From Psychrobacter cibarius (GTDB lineage Bacteria > Pseudomonadota > Gammaproteobacteria > Pseudomonadales > Moraxellaceae): DNA of 64,000 nucleotides. Every line of letters starts with the position of its first letter. Position 1 is the stretch's first letter. The stretch is from the NCBI RefSeq assembly GCF_016107535.1, contig NZ_JABASQ010000002.1, positions 62,001-126,000 of the forward strand, given 5' to 3'. Position numbers and translations under genes: made by a program. Shown here piece after piece: positions 37,692-48,629 of this stretch. The notes beneath the pieces are model-generated. The model saw only the letters and a list, made by a program, of their open reading frames with translations, was not told the origin of the DNA and did not search any database.

Positions 37692-37798
37692 TATAATTTA
37701 TCCTTTTTAAAAGAGTTACTATGCTCACCGTGCTTGAAGTATTATTGATACTTCTACACTCGGTTGCCTTAACTTTCTTTTAAATTGAATCAACTATA
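37692..37798. mobile_element. MITE-like repeat, copy A (107 bp)
   Basis: Aligns without gaps over 107 bp to 62726-62832, about two thirds identical by manual count, with conserved blocks GCTTGAAGTATT and TTTTAAATTGAAT. Imperfect terminal inverted repeats of the type TATAGTCAATTCAATTTAAAA are degenerate at the left end here. It carries no ORF. It lies just upstream of fdxA, so it may influence that gene's promoter. Confidence 0.6.
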
Positions 37799-37866
37799 AG
37801 GGCTACATAGAATAGTTGGAAAATAAAGCACATTTTAACGCCTTTAAGGCTAATTGACAATTCCCT

Positions 37867-40800
37867 TTAATGACTAATGATTTTCTTCAAACGATACAAT
37901 AAATCATGCGCTTGTTTTGGCGTTAGACTATCGGGATCAATCGCGCTAAGTTCATCCTGTAAGCTAAACAGCTGATTTTGCTGAGGAATATCATTCATGG
38001 CTTGAGTATGATTAGTAAGGTTTATATCTACTTTCTCTGTTTCGTGATAATTCATATGTTCGCATTTATCATTTACTGACTTAGCTAATTCATTTTTGTC
38101 ATCAACGGTTGTCACGTTTTCTACGTTAATAGGGTCTAATTTCAAGTTATCTGCTAAGTAGCGCTTGGCATCATCCAGTACTTGGGTAGGAATTCCTGCC
38201 ATTTTTGCCACATGCAGACCAAAACTAGAGCTTGCGGCACCATCCTTGATTTGGTGCAGTAGTAGCAGTTGACCGTCGATTTCACTGGCAGCGACATGGA
38301 CGTTGCGAATGCTGGCATGATAATTTGCATTATTTTCTATGTGATTGTCTATATTGTTTTCCGCCAATTTTGTCAGTTCAAAGTAGTGAGTGGCAAATAA
38401 TGTCAGACAGCCAATCTCTAGTAGCCGATTGACGCAAGCATGAGCAATGGCCAAGCCATCAGTAGTTGCTGTGCCACGTCCGACTTCATCCATCAGCACC
38501 AGCGACTTATTAGTTGCTTGATTGAGAATATTGGCGGTTTCAATCATTTCCACCATAAAGGTGGATTTGCCGCCCGCCAAATCATCAGCCGAGCCAATAC
38601 GGGTAAAGATACGGTCGATATCACCAATATGAGCACACGCAGCTGGTACAAAGCTGCCGCAATGCGCCAGTAAGACAATCAGCGCGGTTTGACGCATATA
38701 GGTGGATTTACCACCCATATTAGGACCAGTAATCATCAACAGTCTTTCAGGGTTTTCATCACTGCCTAATGCACAATCATTAGCGACAAAATGGCAGCTA
38801 TGCTTGGCAGGAGTATTGCTGTGAGTATGAACAGGGTTTAGTGCGGCTTCGACGACGACATGACGACCTGCTTTTATATCGATACTGGTTTGACTGCCAG
38901 TATTGGATCTATTTGTATTCTCTGAATTATTATTCATGACTGGGCGCTGCCAGTTATAAATAGTTGCCAGCTGCGCCCAATTACTGAGCACATCTATTTG
39001 CGCAACCGCAGCGCTGAGTTGTTGCAGTTCGGCTAAATGGTTGCTGAGTTCAGTTAAGAGTTCGTGATACAGCTGCTTTTCACGAGTCAATGCTAAGCTT
39101 TGCGCGCTCAGATATTCTGTCTCAACTGTTTTTAGCTCATCAGTGATAAATCGCTCGCTGCTCTTCAGCGTTTGCCGACGAATAAAATGTGCTGGTGCAT
39201 TCTTTGCCTGCATCTTGGGCAATTCAAAATAAAAGCCGCTGACTTTATTAAAGCCTACTTTTAGGCTAGGTAATTGGCTCTCTAAACGCGCGCGTTCCAC
39301 CATCTCATCCAAAGTCACTTGAATATTGTCATGCAGATGAGTCAGGCGATCAAACTCAGCATCATAGCCTGCGGCGAGCATGCCGCCATCACGAATATGG
39401 GCAGGCGGTTCTGCGATAATAGCTCGCTCAATCAGCTCAGCGACGGAATGTATGGCAGGTAACTGCGCAGGCAATTGTTGCATTAGCATCGGCAACAGTC
39501 CTGCTTGTTCATGGCGAATACCTGCATTCGTCAGTAGCGTCGTAAGCTGGGCGCTACTAGCAATACCCTCAGCCAATTTACGTAAATCGCGCGGCTTGGC
39601 ACTCATTAGCCCAATACGGCTACTAATACGTTCAATATCGCCGATAGCGTTTAAGGTTTCGCGTAAGCTGGTAACTAATGAGATATTTCCCGAGCTTTGC
39701 TCAGGCTGTTTATCAGTATTTAACAAACTGGTTATCGCATCTAAGCGCATATTAATGCGCGAATGCTGACGCAGTGGGCGTTTCATTTGCTGCATGAGTA
39801 AGCGTCGACCCATCGGCGTTTGACAATGATTAAGTACAGATATTAATGACGTACCATTACTGCTAACGGGGGTAAATAGCTCAAGATTTTGCTGACTATT
39901 GGCATCAATAATTAAATAGTCGTCACTGTACTCAACGATCAGCTGATTAAGTTGTGGCACATGACGCTGCTGAGTTTGCCGCGCATAATGTATGAGCGCT
40001 GCACAGCTAGATTGGGCAAGAAGTGCGTCATTGATTCCTAGTCCCTCAAGGCGCTGCACGTCAAACTGCTGGCAAAGGGTTGCGCTGGCATGCTCACGGT
40101 GGAAGTCATTTGCCGCCACTTCGATAATCGGACAGTCGAGATGTTGACGTAGCCACAGCATCCAATCTTCGCCGATACGGTCGTTAAGTGCTTCGCTAAC
40201 GATACATTCACTGGGCGCAAAGCGTGCCAGCACCGTCAGCATTTGCGTTTGTAATTCTTCAATATCGTCATGGCTGTTATTAGAGATGGCGCTAAGCGTT
40301 TGCGTCGTTAGTGTTCCAGCGGCTAAATCCATTTGGCTAATGGCAGCTTGCACAGGTTGTTTGCTGTTCGATTTAGGTATCTCGATATCAATGGCGACCA
40401 CAGTTGGCGTATGATTGGGCGCAATTAAAGCATCATCAGTAATTGTCCCTGCGGTCAGCGTTTTAACCACTTCACGGCGCATAATACTGCCAGCAGCAGA
40501 TTTACTTTTATCTTTTTTCTGCTTATCGCCCATCGTCGGAGCATTGGACGGGTTATTCGTGTTGTCAGTGCCAGTGGCTGATTCGTCAATTTGCTCACAC
40601 ACAACGACGGTTTGCCCAGCAGCTATCAACCTTGCCATGTAGCTATCGGCCGCATGAAAAGGCACACCTGCCATGGCAATGGTATTGCCCGCTTTATCTG
40701 TACCACGGCGAGTCAAGGTGATGTCTAATATTTGTGCCGCGCGCTTGGCATCATCAAAAAATAACTCATAAAAATCACCCATGCGGTACAGCAGTAACGC

Positions 40801-40992
40801 TTGTGGATAGTTGGCTTTCATGGTTAGATATTGCACCATCATCGGCGTATGATCTGCCAAATGATAAACGGTATCGCCTACCATCAACTGATCGGAGGTC
40901 AAAGGTGTTGCGGTCTGTTGTTTTGATATTGCGTACTTCGACGGAGTAGGTTTGGCGGCGTTAAGGTTTTGAGCGGATGGCTTAGCGATCAT
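37867..40992 (-). CDS. mutS: DNA mismatch repair ATPase MutS
   Basis: MutS recognises mismatches and recruits MutL. Start at ATG 40992 with AGAG upstream; a TTG eight codons earlier (41016) lacks support. At 1041 residues it is longer than the usual 850-880. Visible are the N-terminal [20 protein letters not shown] and [14 protein letters not shown] (the F-x-E mismatch wedge), Walker [10 protein letters not shown] (about 756-764), [17 protein letters not shown] and FATHYFELT. The extra length comes from polar inserts, for example near residues 135-155 (NTNNPSNAP...KKDKSKS) and just before the ATPase domain ([15 protein letters not shown]), plus an N/D/E-rich stretch before the C-terminal helices. 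They look disordered and should not affect the core. Confidence 0.96.
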   Translation of the reverse strand: MIAKPSAQNLNAAKPTPSKYAISKQQTATPLTSDQLMVGDTVYHLADHTPMMVQYLTMKANYPQALLLYRMGDFYELFFDDAKRAAQILDITLTRRGTDKAGNTIAMAGVPFHAADSYMARLIAAGQTVVVCEQIDESATGTDNTNNPSNAPTMGDKQKKDKSKSAAGSIMRREVVKTLTAGTITDDALIAPNHTPTVVAIDIEIPKSNSKQPVQAAISQMDLAAGTLTTQTLSAISNNSHDDIEELQTQMLTVLARFAPSECIVSEALNDRIGEDWMLWLRQHLDCPIIEVAANDFHREHASATLCQQFDVQRLEGLGINDALLAQSSCAALIHYARQTQQRHVPQLNQLIVEYSDDYLIIDANSQQNLELFTPVSSNGTSLISVLNHCQTPMGRRLLMQQMKRPLRQHSRINMRLDAITSLLNTDKQPEQSSGNISLVTSLRETLNAIGDIERISSRIGLMSAKPRDLRKLAEGIASSAQLTTLLTNAGIRHEQAGLLPMLMQQLPAQLPAIHSVAELIERAIIAEPPAHIRDGGMLAAGYDAEFDRLTHLHDNIQVTLDEMVERARLESQLPSLKVGFNKVSGFYFELPKMQAKNAPAHFIRRQTLKSSERFITDELKTVETEYLSAQSLALTREKQLYHELLTELSNHLAELQQLSAAVAQIDVLSNWAQLATIYNWQRPVMNNNSENTNRSNTGSQTSIDIKAGRHVVVEAALNPVHTHSNTPAKHSCHFVANDCALGSDENPERLLMITGPNMGGKSTYMRQTALIVLLAHCGSFVPAACAHIGDIDRIFTRIGSADDLAGGKSTFMVEMIETANILNQATNKSLVLMDEVGRGTATTDGLAIAHACVNRLLEIGCLTLFATHYFELTKLAENNIDNHIENNANYHASIRNVHVAASEIDGQLLLLHQIKDGAASSSFGLHVAKMAGIPTQVLDDAKRYLADNLKLDPINVENVTTVDDKNELAKSVNDKCEHMNYHETEKVDINLTNHTQAMNDIPQQNQLFSLQDELSAIDPDSLTPKQAHDLLYRLKKIISH

Positions 40993-41484
40993 GCAGAGTC
41001 TCTTATAATGCTTCAATGGGTTTTTTAGTCAGCTGGCGTTAAATAGACGACGGTATATACAGATCAGCGTAAAAAAATAGATGAGAAAAACACTCGCTTA
41101 TGAGTGGTTGATTTGCAAGATTTTGGTTAATTTTTACCAAAATAGCTTTATTAAAGAATCATCATAGCGCGCAAATTTAGCAGTCAAAAAACTAAGAAGT
41201 GTGAAATTGTAAGTACTATTTTAGCACGTCCTGCCGCGCTTTTACGTCGGCAAATATCTACTCGCTGCCCTTGTATCCATCGGCGTCATAACCATATATA
41301 ATGACGTCACACTTAATTGGGCGATACTTCATTAGGCGACACTTCATTGGGCAGTACCTTATTAATCAGTGCTTTGTTAACAAAAGGTACTTAGTCAGGT
41401 GATGACTGTAATGACAAGGCGGCAGCGGGCGAAGCTTTGGCTAATGCGCACTAATTATCGAATATTTCCATAGGTCAAAAAATT
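40993..41484. other. Divergent intergenic region between mutS and secA
   Basis: About 490 bases. It contains the 15-bp tandem repeat at 41311-41370 and a candidate secA promoter (TTGTAT 41271-41276, TATATAAT 41295-41302). An open frame of 32 codons runs from ATG 41301 through the repeats to a TGA near 41397, with no Shine-Dalgarno. I see no secM-like gene with a signal peptide. Confidence 0.5.
41311..41370. repeat. 15-bp tandem repeat, four copies, in the secA leader
   Basis: ACTTAATTGGGCGAT, ACTTCATTAGGCGAC, ACTTCATTGGGCAGT and ACCTTATTAATCAGT follow one another exactly in phase. Copies drift by 3-5 bases. Confidence 0.8.
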
Positions 41485-44262
41485 ATGTTATCAAAGATTA
41501 TAGGCAGTGTGGTTGGCACTAAAAATGACCGCGAATTAAAGCGCATGCGCAAAGTGGTCAGCAAAATCAACGCACAAGAGGCTGCGGTACAAGCCCTGTC
41601 TGATGAGCAATTACAACAAAAAACTGAAGAGTTTAAAGCAAGGCACCAACAAGGTGAAAGCTTAGATGCATTACTACCAGAAGCGTTTGCCGTCTGCCGT
41701 GAAGCGTCATTACGCGTCAATGGTATGCGTCATTATGATGTGCAGCTGATCGGTGGTATCACCTTGCACGAAGGCAAAATCGCTGAGATGAAAACCGGTG
41801 AAGGTAAAACCCTAATGGGTACTTTGGCGATGTACCTCAATGCCATCAGTGGTAAAGGTGTCCATCTGGTTACGGTCAACGATTATTTGGCGGCACGTGA
41901 TGCTGAATTGAACCGTCCATTATTTGGCTTTTTGGGCATGACCGTCGGTGTCATTTATTCACAGCAACCGCCGCAAGAAAAAATCGACGCTTATCAAGCG
42001 GATATTACTTACGGTACCAATAACGAATATGGCTTTGATTATCTGCGCGATAACATGGTCTTTAGTTTAAAAGAGAAAAAGCAGCGTCCATTAAACTTCT
42101 GTATTATCGATGAAATTGATTCTATTTTAATCGATGAAGCTCGTACGCCGCTGATTATTTCAGGTCAAGCCGAAGATTCTTCACGTATGTACGCGCTGAT
42201 TAATACCATTATCCCTGTGCTGATTCGCTCAAAAGATGAAGAAGCCAATAAGAATAATGAAGAAGAAGATTTTTGGATTGATGAAAAAAATCGTCAAATC
42301 GAAATCAGTGAAAAAGGCTATGAAAAAATTGAGCGCTTCTTAATCGAAGTCGGTGAGTTGGGTGAAAATGAAAGTTTATACAGCCCAAGCCGTTTGCCCT
42401 TATTGGCTCACGTACAAGCTGCCATTCGCGCCCATCATGTATTTGTTAAAAACGTCCACTATATCGTCGATGATGGTGAAGTGGTTATCGTTGATGAAAA
42501 CACGGGTCGTACCATGCCAGGTCGCCGTTGGTCAGAAGGTCTGCATCAAGCGGTAGAAGCCAAAGAAAACGTCGAAATTCAAGCAGAAAACCAAACGCTT
42601 GCGACCACGACGTTCCAGAACTACTTCCGTTTGTATGAAAAATTATCAGGTATGACAGGTACCGCTGATACCGAAGCAGCAGAATTTAAATCAACTTATG
42701 ACTTAGATGTCATCGTGATTCCAACGCACGAGCCGATTGCTCGTATCGATATGGATGACCAGATTTTCTTAACCAAGTTAGGAAAATACAAAGGTATCAT
42801 TCGCGAAATCAAAGAGATTCAAGCCAAAGGTGCCCCAGTCTTGGTTGGTACGGCGACGATTGAAGCCAGTGAAGAGTTGTCTTATTTGCTCGATCAAGAG
42901 GGCGTCAAGCATAACGTCCTAAACGCCAAACAACACGAACGTGAAGCCGAAATCATCGCGCAGGCGGGTAGTCCAAAGGCTGTGACGATCGCGACCAACA
43001 TGGCAGGTCGCGGTACCGATATTATCCTTGGTGGTAACTGGCAGTCGTTTATTGAAGACATCGATTCGGTCAGTCCTGAAGAAATGGCACGCCTAAAAGC
43101 AGAATGGCAAGTCAAGCATGACCAAGTGGTTGCGGCTGGCGGTTTGCATATCATTGGTTCTGAGCGTCACGAATCACGCCGTATCGATAACCAGCTACGT
43201 GGTCGTGCCGGTCGTCAAGGTGACCCTGGGATGTCGCGTTTCTTTTTATCGCTCGAAGATGACTTGATGCGTATCTTTGCTGGTGACCGCGTCGTAAATA
43301 TGATGCGTGCCATGGGCCTTAAAGAAGATGAAGCCATTGAGCATAAAATGGTCTCAAAATCAATTGAAAATGCCCAAGGTAAAGTAGAAAGCCGCGATTT
43401 TGATGCGCGTAAAAATCTGTTGAAATATGATGACGTCGCCAATGAGCAGCGTAAAGTGATCTATGGTCAGCGTGATGACTTGCTAGCAGAGATGGACTTG
43501 CTTGAAGCCATTGAGATTATGCACGAAGAAGTTTATAACGCCATGATTAACCAGTTTATTCCGCCAGGTTCTATCGATGACCAATGGAATATTGATGGCT
43601 TAGAAGACGAGCTTGAAAATGAATTTAAGATTGCGATGCCGATCAATGATTGGCTCGATGAAGATCGCCGCTTAGATGAAGAAGGGTTGCGTGCCAAAAT
43701 CATCCAAACAGCTATCGATCGCTATCATAGCCGCCGTGAGCAGATGGGTGAAAAAGATGCTGCTCAGCTTGAGCGTCACTTTATGCTACAGAGCTTAGAC
43801 AAGCATTGGAAAGAGCATTTGACCCAAATGGATCAGCTGCGTAAAGGCATTCATCTGCGTGGTTATGCACAGAAAAACCCTGAGCAAGAATATAAGCGTG
43901 AATCATTTGAGCTGTTCCAAATGATGCTTGGCGCAATTAAATCTGAGACCGTTCAAGATTTATCACGTGTCCATATTCCGACTAAAGAAGAGCTAGAAGC
44001 GCTGGAAATACAGCAGCGTGAGAATGCTGCTCATATGCAAATGCAGTTCGAGCATAGTGATATTGATAATATGGATAGCGGAGCTGAAAAAGCCGCCGCG
44101 CAAAATCGTAATCTTGCTGGTAGTGCGGTCGCAGGTGCTATTGTGGGTAGTGGTAATAATGCCAATGAGGCAGACCCATACGCTGGTATGAATATCAGTC
44201 GTAACGCCCCATGCCCTTGTGGTTCAGGTCTTAAGTACAAGCAATGTCATGGTAAAATATAG
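41485..44262 (+). CDS. secA: Preprotein translocase ATPase SecA
   Basis: SecA drives Sec-dependent export through SecYEG. The 925 residues show the full architecture: N-terminal [20 protein letters not shown], Walker A MKTGEGKT, Walker B region [20 protein letters not shown], the preprotein cross-linking domain, [25 protein letters not shown], the helical scaffold, and a C-terminal zinc finger [13 protein letters not shown] (C910, C912, C921, H922) that binds SecB. Length is near E. coli SecA (901). Divergent from mutS, with a repeat-bearing leader of about 180 bases and no visible secM. A perfect terminator follows. Many window products with signal peptides depend on it. Confidence 0.98.
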   Translation: MLSKIIGSVVGTKNDRELKRMRKVVSKINAQEAAVQALSDEQLQQKTEEFKARHQQGESLDALLPEAFAVCREASLRVNGMRHYDVQLIGGITLHEGKIAEMKTGEGKTLMGTLAMYLNAISGKGVHLVTVNDYLAARDAELNRPLFGFLGMTVGVIYSQQPPQEKIDAYQADITYGTNNEYGFDYLRDNMVFSLKEKKQRPLNFCIIDEIDSILIDEARTPLIISGQAEDSSRMYALINTIIPVLIRSKDEEANKNNEEEDFWIDEKNRQIEISEKGYEKIERFLIEVGELGENESLYSPSRLPLLAHVQAAIRAHHVFVKNVHYIVDDGEVVIVDENTGRTMPGRRWSEGLHQAVEAKENVEIQAENQTLATTTFQNYFRLYEKLSGMTGTADTEAAEFKSTYDLDVIVIPTHEPIARIDMDDQIFLTKLGKYKGIIREIKEIQAKGAPVLVGTATIEASEELSYLLDQEGVKHNVLNAKQHEREAEIIAQAGSPKAVTIATNMAGRGTDIILGGNWQSFIEDIDSVSPEEMARLKAEWQVKHDQVVAAGGLHIIGSERHESRRIDNQLRGRAGRQGDPGMSRFFLSLEDDLMRIFAGDRVVNMMRAMGLKEDEAIEHKMVSKSIENAQGKVESRDFDARKNLLKYDDVANEQRKVIYGQRDDLLAEMDLLEAIEIMHEEVYNAMINQFIPPGSIDDQWNIDGLEDELENEFKIAMPINDWLDEDRRLDEEGLRAKIIQTAIDRYHSRREQMGEKDAAQLERHFMLQSLDKHWKEHLTQMDQLRKGIHLRGYAQKNPEQEYKRESFELFQMMLGAIKSETVQDLSRVHIPTKEELEALEIQQRENAAHMQMQFEHSDIDNMDSGAEKAAAQNRNLAGSAVAGAIVGSGNNANEADPYAGMNISRNAPCPCGSGLKYKQCHGKI

Positions 44263-44334
44263 CATTCATAAACGAATATTGATAATAAAAAGCTAAGCAT
44301 TGCTGCTTATATATCTTTAATATTCGTTAGTCTC

Positions 44335-44370
44335 AAAAGCCCTTATCTACTTTAGATAAGGGCTTTTCTG
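44335..44370 (+). terminator. Rho-independent terminator of secA
   Basis: A perfect 15-bp stem AAAAGCCCTTATCTA/TAGATAAGGGCTTTT around a CTT loop. Confidence 0.92.
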
Positions 44371-44549
44371 TATTTGCTCATATTCTTTGTCTCTAAATCA
44401 TCTTGAATCGACTATATTATTTGTAGATAGTAAAGTTGACTCTTCACAAACGTGTTGGCTATATTTCGTATTGATTACTTACAAATTCAACATAGGCGTG
44501 AATTTATGGACACGTTATAGTGTTTAACATATTCATTGGGGAAAGTGTT

Positions 44550-45083
44550 ATGACTATAGAATTATTAAAAAAATTGCGTACTTCTGTGGCGCTGACTGGC
44601 TTACTTGCTGGCGTTCTGACGCTTAGTGCTTGTCAACAACAGTCAGAGACAGAAGCGGGTATAGATGATGGTGCTCATAGCGAAGAAACGGTACCGATGT
44701 CCGCTGAACCTGCTGAGCCTAATGAGGTGGTTGTCGATACAGCGGATGCATCGCTTAGTGAAGTACAGGATGATACCGTAGCTTCGGTCAATAGTGGCGT
44801 CAGTCAAATAGCCTATCTGTGCTCACCCGAGCTGAAAGTTAATGCAACTTATAAAGAAGATGCCAAACAAGTAGTCATCGCGACTGATACGGGTACGGTG
44901 ACATTAAATAAAACCAATGATGCCAGTAATCCAGAAGTGTTCGAAGTAGCAACTGCTATTGATGGTAGTCAGGGCTTTACCCAGTGGCGTGTAGCACACG
45001 AAGCGCGTGAGACGGGTGTGATGCGTACAGCAGGTACAGATGCGGCGAACGTCAGCACTTATGAATGTAAAAAAACCTCATAA
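44550..45083 (+). CDS. Small lipoprotein with a C-terminal MliC-like domain
   Basis: ATG 44550 is preceded by GGGGAAAG; the frame opens at 44520 without support. The 177 residues begin with a lipoprotein signal (VLTLSACQQQ, lipidated Cys near 28), then a 50-residue acidic linker rich in E, A and P, then a compact C-terminal domain (YLCSPELKVNATYKEDAKQV ... STYECKK). The paired cysteines and the repeated beta pattern recall MliC/PliC inhibitors of C-type lysozyme, which protect the envelope. The match is weak and made from memory. It is monocistronic with a terminator. Confidence 0.6.
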   Translation: MTIELLKKLRTSVALTGLLAGVLTLSACQQQSETEAGIDDGAHSEETVPMSAEPAEPNEVVVDTADASLSEVQDDTVASVNSGVSQIAYLCSPELKVNATYKEDAKQVVIATDTGTVTLNKTNDASNPEVFEVATAIDGSQGFTQWRVAHEARETGVMRTAGTDAANVSTYECKKTS

Positions 45084-45100
45084 TAAGTAAGCAATCAAGA

Positions 45101-45131
45101 AAAAAGCAACGATAACGTTGCTTTTTTTTAT
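45101..45131. terminator. Bidirectional terminator after the lipoprotein gene
   Basis: AAAAAGCAACG and CGTTGCTTTTT form a perfect stem with long A and T flanks between convergent genes. Confidence 0.9.
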
Positions 45132-45156
45132 GTCTAGTTTTAATGAGTCAGAAAAA

Positions 45157-45816
45157 TTATTTATGAGGAGTGGCACTAGACTCATGTGCCAAAAATCCCT
45201 CTTCTTTCACATCTAATTCTTCATGCTTAAGCACTACTTGGATACTATCTGTATGGGTATGAGTGGTTTTATTGATATCGATTTCTTGGATAGCATAAGT
45301 GTCTTTAGTAATAGTAGCCACTTGACGTGATAGGACAATTTCAATCGGTTCATCACCAATTTCGATCTGTTTACCATTCACGATAACGACCGCCTTGCTA
45401 TCTAACGATGGCTCGACATGGCGTAATATATCCTTTTCATCATAATTGCCTGACAATAAGTCCTGACTTTTCGCATCGTGGTATTCAGTGCGAATAGTAA
45501 TATATTCTTCTACCAACTCAATAGGCACGTCAATAGTTTTGGTACGAGCATGCTTGGTCACCGTTACTTTACCGACATCTAAACGCTCTTTATTGATGAC
45601 AGGACGCTCTTCTAATAGCTCCAAGTGTCCAACATTATGATTGCTCTTATCTATGTCATTACTGCTTATATCATTACTCTCTATGTCATAATCTACTGTG
45701 CCATTATTACTATCAATTGGGGAAGTTATAGCGTTTGGTGTCACTTGCTTGTTATGTAAACCCTCTTTTAGAAAGCTATCGTTCTGGATGCTGTCGTCGT
45801 GATTGGTAGTCATCAT
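45157..45816 (-). CDS. DUF2382 (YsnF/AvaK) domain protein without PRC barrel
   Basis: A 219-residue acidic protein. Residues about 65-205 form a DUF2382 domain: LELLEERPVINKERLDVGKV, RTKTIDVPIELVEEYITIRT, VVIVNGKQIEIGDEPIEIVL and TYAIQEIDINKTTHTHT. DUF2382 proteins are linked to general stress responses; their molecular function is not known. The first 60 residues are N/D/S-rich and disordered, with no signal peptide and no PRC barrel, unlike the neighbour at 46075. AAGGAC precedes the ATG pair at 45816/45813. The two paralogues are separated by a terminator, so are likely separate units. Confidence 0.82.
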   Translation of the reverse strand: MMTTNHDDSIQNDSFLKEGLHNKQVTPNAITSPIDSNNGTVDYDIESNDISSNDIDKSNHNVGHLELLEERPVINKERLDVGKVTVTKHARTKTIDVPIELVEEYITIRTEYHDAKSQDLLSGNYDEKDILRHVEPSLDSKAVVIVNGKQIEIGDEPIEIVLSRQVATITKDTYAIQEIDINKTTHTHTDSIQVVLKHEELDVKEEGFLAHESSATPHK

Positions 45817-45943
45817 AATGTCCTTATCTTTAAGAAATAATCGTTATACAATATTTAAAAGTCGTTTTTGCAGATTTTGCAAGGTTAGCATTATCAGATG
45901 TCATTAAGTATTTTTAATTCCTAAGTATTTTTGAGTATAGTAA

Positions 45944-45975
45944 GCAAAAAAAGACCAGAGGCATGCTCTGGTCTT
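45944..45975 (-). terminator. Terminator of the PRC-barrel/DUF2382 gene
   Basis: On the minus strand AAGACCAGAG pairs with CTCTGGTCTT, followed by seven T residues. Confidence 0.9.
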
Positions 45976-46074
45976 AATTCACTAAGTAAAAATACTTAGC
46001 TGCTTATTACGGTCATATATTGCTCGGCAATCTTACTTTTTAATGAGAGCCAAACAGTATGACGGTTTAGCGTA

Positions 46075-46923
46075 TTACATACCACGAGCGCGGCGTACGT
46101 CTTCTGCAGTAATACCATCACGGTCGATTATGTTACCTTCGCGGTCTACTACGTTACCATCGCGATCGATATCCAATTCTTCACGTTGGATAGTCTCAAC
46201 GATAGTTTCAGTATGACGTTCAGTGGTTTTACCGACATTCACTTCTTCAGATACGTAAGTGTCTTTACCAACGCGGGCACGTTCAGCCTCTAGTTCAACC
46301 TCAATGGTTTGATTACCATCAATGTCACCGATACGGCGATCTGTTGGACGATCTACGTTAGTACGCTGGATATTAGCATGCTCTTCTTCTAGTTCAACAT
46401 CGACATTACGCTCTTCGGTCACTATATGCTTACCAACTTTAACCAAACCTGCCACGATACGATCTTTATTGACGGTCAAGCGCTCTTCTAATAGCTCTAG
46501 TGTGTTTGGTGCGTCATAGGCATGGTCTGCAATCTCCATACGCTCTGCAACTGGAACAGTATCAGCGACAAATGCTTGACGATCCTTTTGATACTGATCT
46601 TTGTAGCTATACTGATAATCATGGTCATATACTTCCATGGCATCGACTTGAGCCTTGGTCAAGCTGTCAAAGAATACGTCATCACCAACGATACGTGCCA
46701 GACCTGCTGGTACTAATACTTCTTTTGAGCTGAACCAGCCGCCTGCATCAACGATCAAATAACGAATGCGACCAGTGGTATCTTCTACTAATGCACCTTC
46801 AATTTTACCGATTTTTTCTTCATTGACGCCGTAAGCAGTTTTACCTGTTGGGTCATAATAATCATCACCGATTAAATCTTTATGAGTAGCTTGGATATCC
46901 TTTAAACGAATTAGTTGGCTCAT
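46075..46923 (-). CDS. PRC-barrel and DUF2382 domain protein
   Basis: The 282 residues combine a PRC barrel (about 15-100, GKTAYGVNEEKIGKIEGALV, IRYLIVDAGGWFSSKEVLVP) with a DUF2382 domain (about 140-245, LELLEERLTVNKDRIVAGLV, VNVGKTTERHTETIVETIQR). This two-domain form is widespread in stress-associated proteins; the PRC barrel is an adaptor fold. The C-terminus carries three near-perfect seven-residue repeats, IDRDGNV-VDREGNI-IDRDGIT, whose D-x-D-G spacing resembles calcium-binding loops. The start ATG 46923 is preceded by AGGAAG. It is cytoplasmic by sequence. A terminator separates it from the shorter paralogue downstream. Confidence 0.85.
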   Translation of the reverse strand: MSQLIRLKDIQATHKDLIGDDYYDPTGKTAYGVNEEKIGKIEGALVEDTTGRIRYLIVDAGGWFSSKEVLVPAGLARIVGDDVFFDSLTKAQVDAMEVYDHDYQYSYKDQYQKDRQAFVADTVPVAERMEIADHAYDAPNTLELLEERLTVNKDRIVAGLVKVGKHIVTEERNVDVELEEEHANIQRTNVDRPTDRRIGDIDGNQTIEVELEAERARVGKDTYVSEEVNVGKTTERHTETIVETIQREELDIDRDGNVVDREGNIIDRDGITAEDVRRARGM

Positions 46924-47351
46924 TGTTGTCTTCCTTTTTTATGAGTTAATCATTATTAATTATTTTAAAAACAATCGTTGTTTTGGAAAAGTTAAATTTC
47001 TAGTAAAAATATTTTTATAATAAAGTGTGTAGCAAGCCATGTGAGTAGCCTCTACATCGACTTGTAAGAATCTTAACATCATGATTTTCGATGAGATATA
47101 TGAGCAAGGTAGCAAAGTGTGCGCTTGAAGTAATTGCGTGTAATAGGCTGTAAGTGGCATAACATAGCTGGGGTCAAAGATTAACGTGTCTTTACACAGA
47201 GCAATATTCCTAGCTTATTTAAGAGTCATAGACACGGAAAAACCGCAAAGCAAATAGCGATGCGGTTCCTGATATTTTGAAAATTTTATAATAAATGATA
47301 ATGATAAAAGCTAATTTAACATATCAATCGATTAATTAATCTGCTTGAGTA
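46924..47351. other. Intergenic region between thiolase and PRC/DUF2382 genes
   Basis: About 430 bases with no credible gene. It should contain the promoter of the PRC/DUF2382 gene. The thiolase terminator is at 47236-47269. Confidence 0.5.
47236..47269 (-). terminator. Terminator of the thiolase gene
   Basis: On the minus strand AACCGCA pairs with TGCGGTT and is followed by TTTTT. Confidence 0.7.
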
Positions 47352-48533
47352 TCAAGCAAGTTCAATAGCAACAGCCACGGCTTCACCGCCACCAATACAA
47401 AGTGTCGCAACGCCTTTTTTGCCGCCAGTACGCTTGAGAGAGTTGATAAGCGTGATCAAGATACGAGCACCTGAACAGCCTACTGGATGACCGAGTGCAC
47501 AAGCGCCGCCTTCGACGTTTACTTTAGCATGGTCGATTTTTAGCTCGTCCATCGCCGCCATGGTTACCATTGCAAACGCTTCGTTGATTTCCCATAGGTC
47601 AACATCAGCGACTGACCAATCAGCACTAGCCAATACTTTTTCAATTGCACCAATCGGAGCAATGGTAAATTCGCTTGGGTGACGAGAGTTTGATGCGGTT
47701 GCAACGATACGCGCTTGATAATCAAGGCCTTCAGCTTTCGCTTGCGATTCTTTCATGACCACAACCGCTGCCGCACCGTCTGAGATTGAGCTGGCGTTTG
47801 CTGCCGTGATGGTGCCATCTTTGGCGAAGGCTGGACGTAGAGTAGGGATACGCTCAGCATTAGCAAGCGCTGGTTGCTCATCGGTATCGACGGTTTGCTC
47901 GCCTTTACGGGTTTTAAAAGTCACTGGCGTGATTTCATCTTTGAAGTGGTCGTCTTTGATAGCAGTGAGCGCACGATTTAGCGATTCGATAGCAAACGCA
48001 TCCATTTGCTCACGGGTATAGCCTTTTTCATCGGCCATTTCCTGTGCGAACATACCCATCAGTTTGCCAGTTTCAGCATCTTCCAAACCGTCTAGGAACA
48101 TATGATCTTTGACTTCTTTATGTCCCATACGGTAGCCGCCACGTGACCCTGGCATAATGTATGGCGCATTAGTCATTGATTCCATGCCACCAGCGACTGC
48201 CACATTGAAACTACCTGCTTTGATGCCGTCATGTGCTTGCATGACTGCTTTTAGCCCTGAACCACAAAGCTTGTTAATAGTGACAGCGCCAGTTGCATCA
48301 GATAAACCTGCATTACGCATCGCTTGACGCGCAGGACCTTGACCCAAGCCTGCGGTCAAGATACAGCCCATAATGACTTCATCAATACTATCGACTGCCA
48401 CACCTGAGCGTTCGACAGCGGCTTTAATAGCAGCGCCACCAAGTTCCGTTGCGCTCATATCTTTTAGTGCGCCTTGGAAGCCGCCCATTGGAGTACGTGC
48501 GCCGTTTAAAATTACAATTGCATCATTTGACAT
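47352..48533 (-). CDS. atoB: Acetyl-CoA C-acetyltransferase (thiolase II)
   Basis: Catalyses reversible condensation of two acetyl-CoA to acetoacetyl-CoA. The 393 residues show the nucleophile C90 in NKLCGSGLKAV, H349 in GHPVGCSGAR and C379 in CIGGGEA, the catalytic set of biosynthetic thiolases. Length and residue positions match the Zoogloea PhaA type almost exactly (89/348/378). No PHA, fadA/fadB or atoDA genes adjoin, so the pathway (ketone-body use, acetoacetyl-CoA supply or other) cannot be fixed from context. Confidence 0.92.
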   Translation of the reverse strand: MSNDAIVILNGARTPMGGFQGALKDMSATELGGAAIKAAVERSGVAVDSIDEVIMGCILTAGLGQGPARQAMRNAGLSDATGAVTINKLCGSGLKAVMQAHDGIKAGSFNVAVAGGMESMTNAPYIMPGSRGGYRMGHKEVKDHMFLDGLEDAETGKLMGMFAQEMADEKGYTREQMDAFAIESLNRALTAIKDDHFKDEITPVTFKTRKGEQTVDTDEQPALANAERIPTLRPAFAKDGTITAANASSISDGAAAVVVMKESQAKAEGLDYQARIVATASNSRHPSEFTIAPIGAIEKVLASADWSVADVDLWEINEAFAMVTMAAMDELKIDHAKVNVEGGACALGHPVGCSGARILITLINSLKRTGGKKGVATLCIGGGEAVAVAIELA

Positions 48534-48629
48534 CGTTATTATTCCTTTTTACGTATTTTAAATGAGTTTGTTTTAATTAAAACCAAACGCGGACTAGATA
48601 GCATCTTTTAGGCTCAATAACTGCGGGCT

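Noticed and set aside
41301..41400. SecM homologue
   Set aside because: No signal peptide and no arrest motif; kept only as a leader-frame observation.
44395..44420. Possible third MITE end (TTGAATCGACTATAT)
   Set aside because: Only one end matches; no left end about 100 bases upstream.
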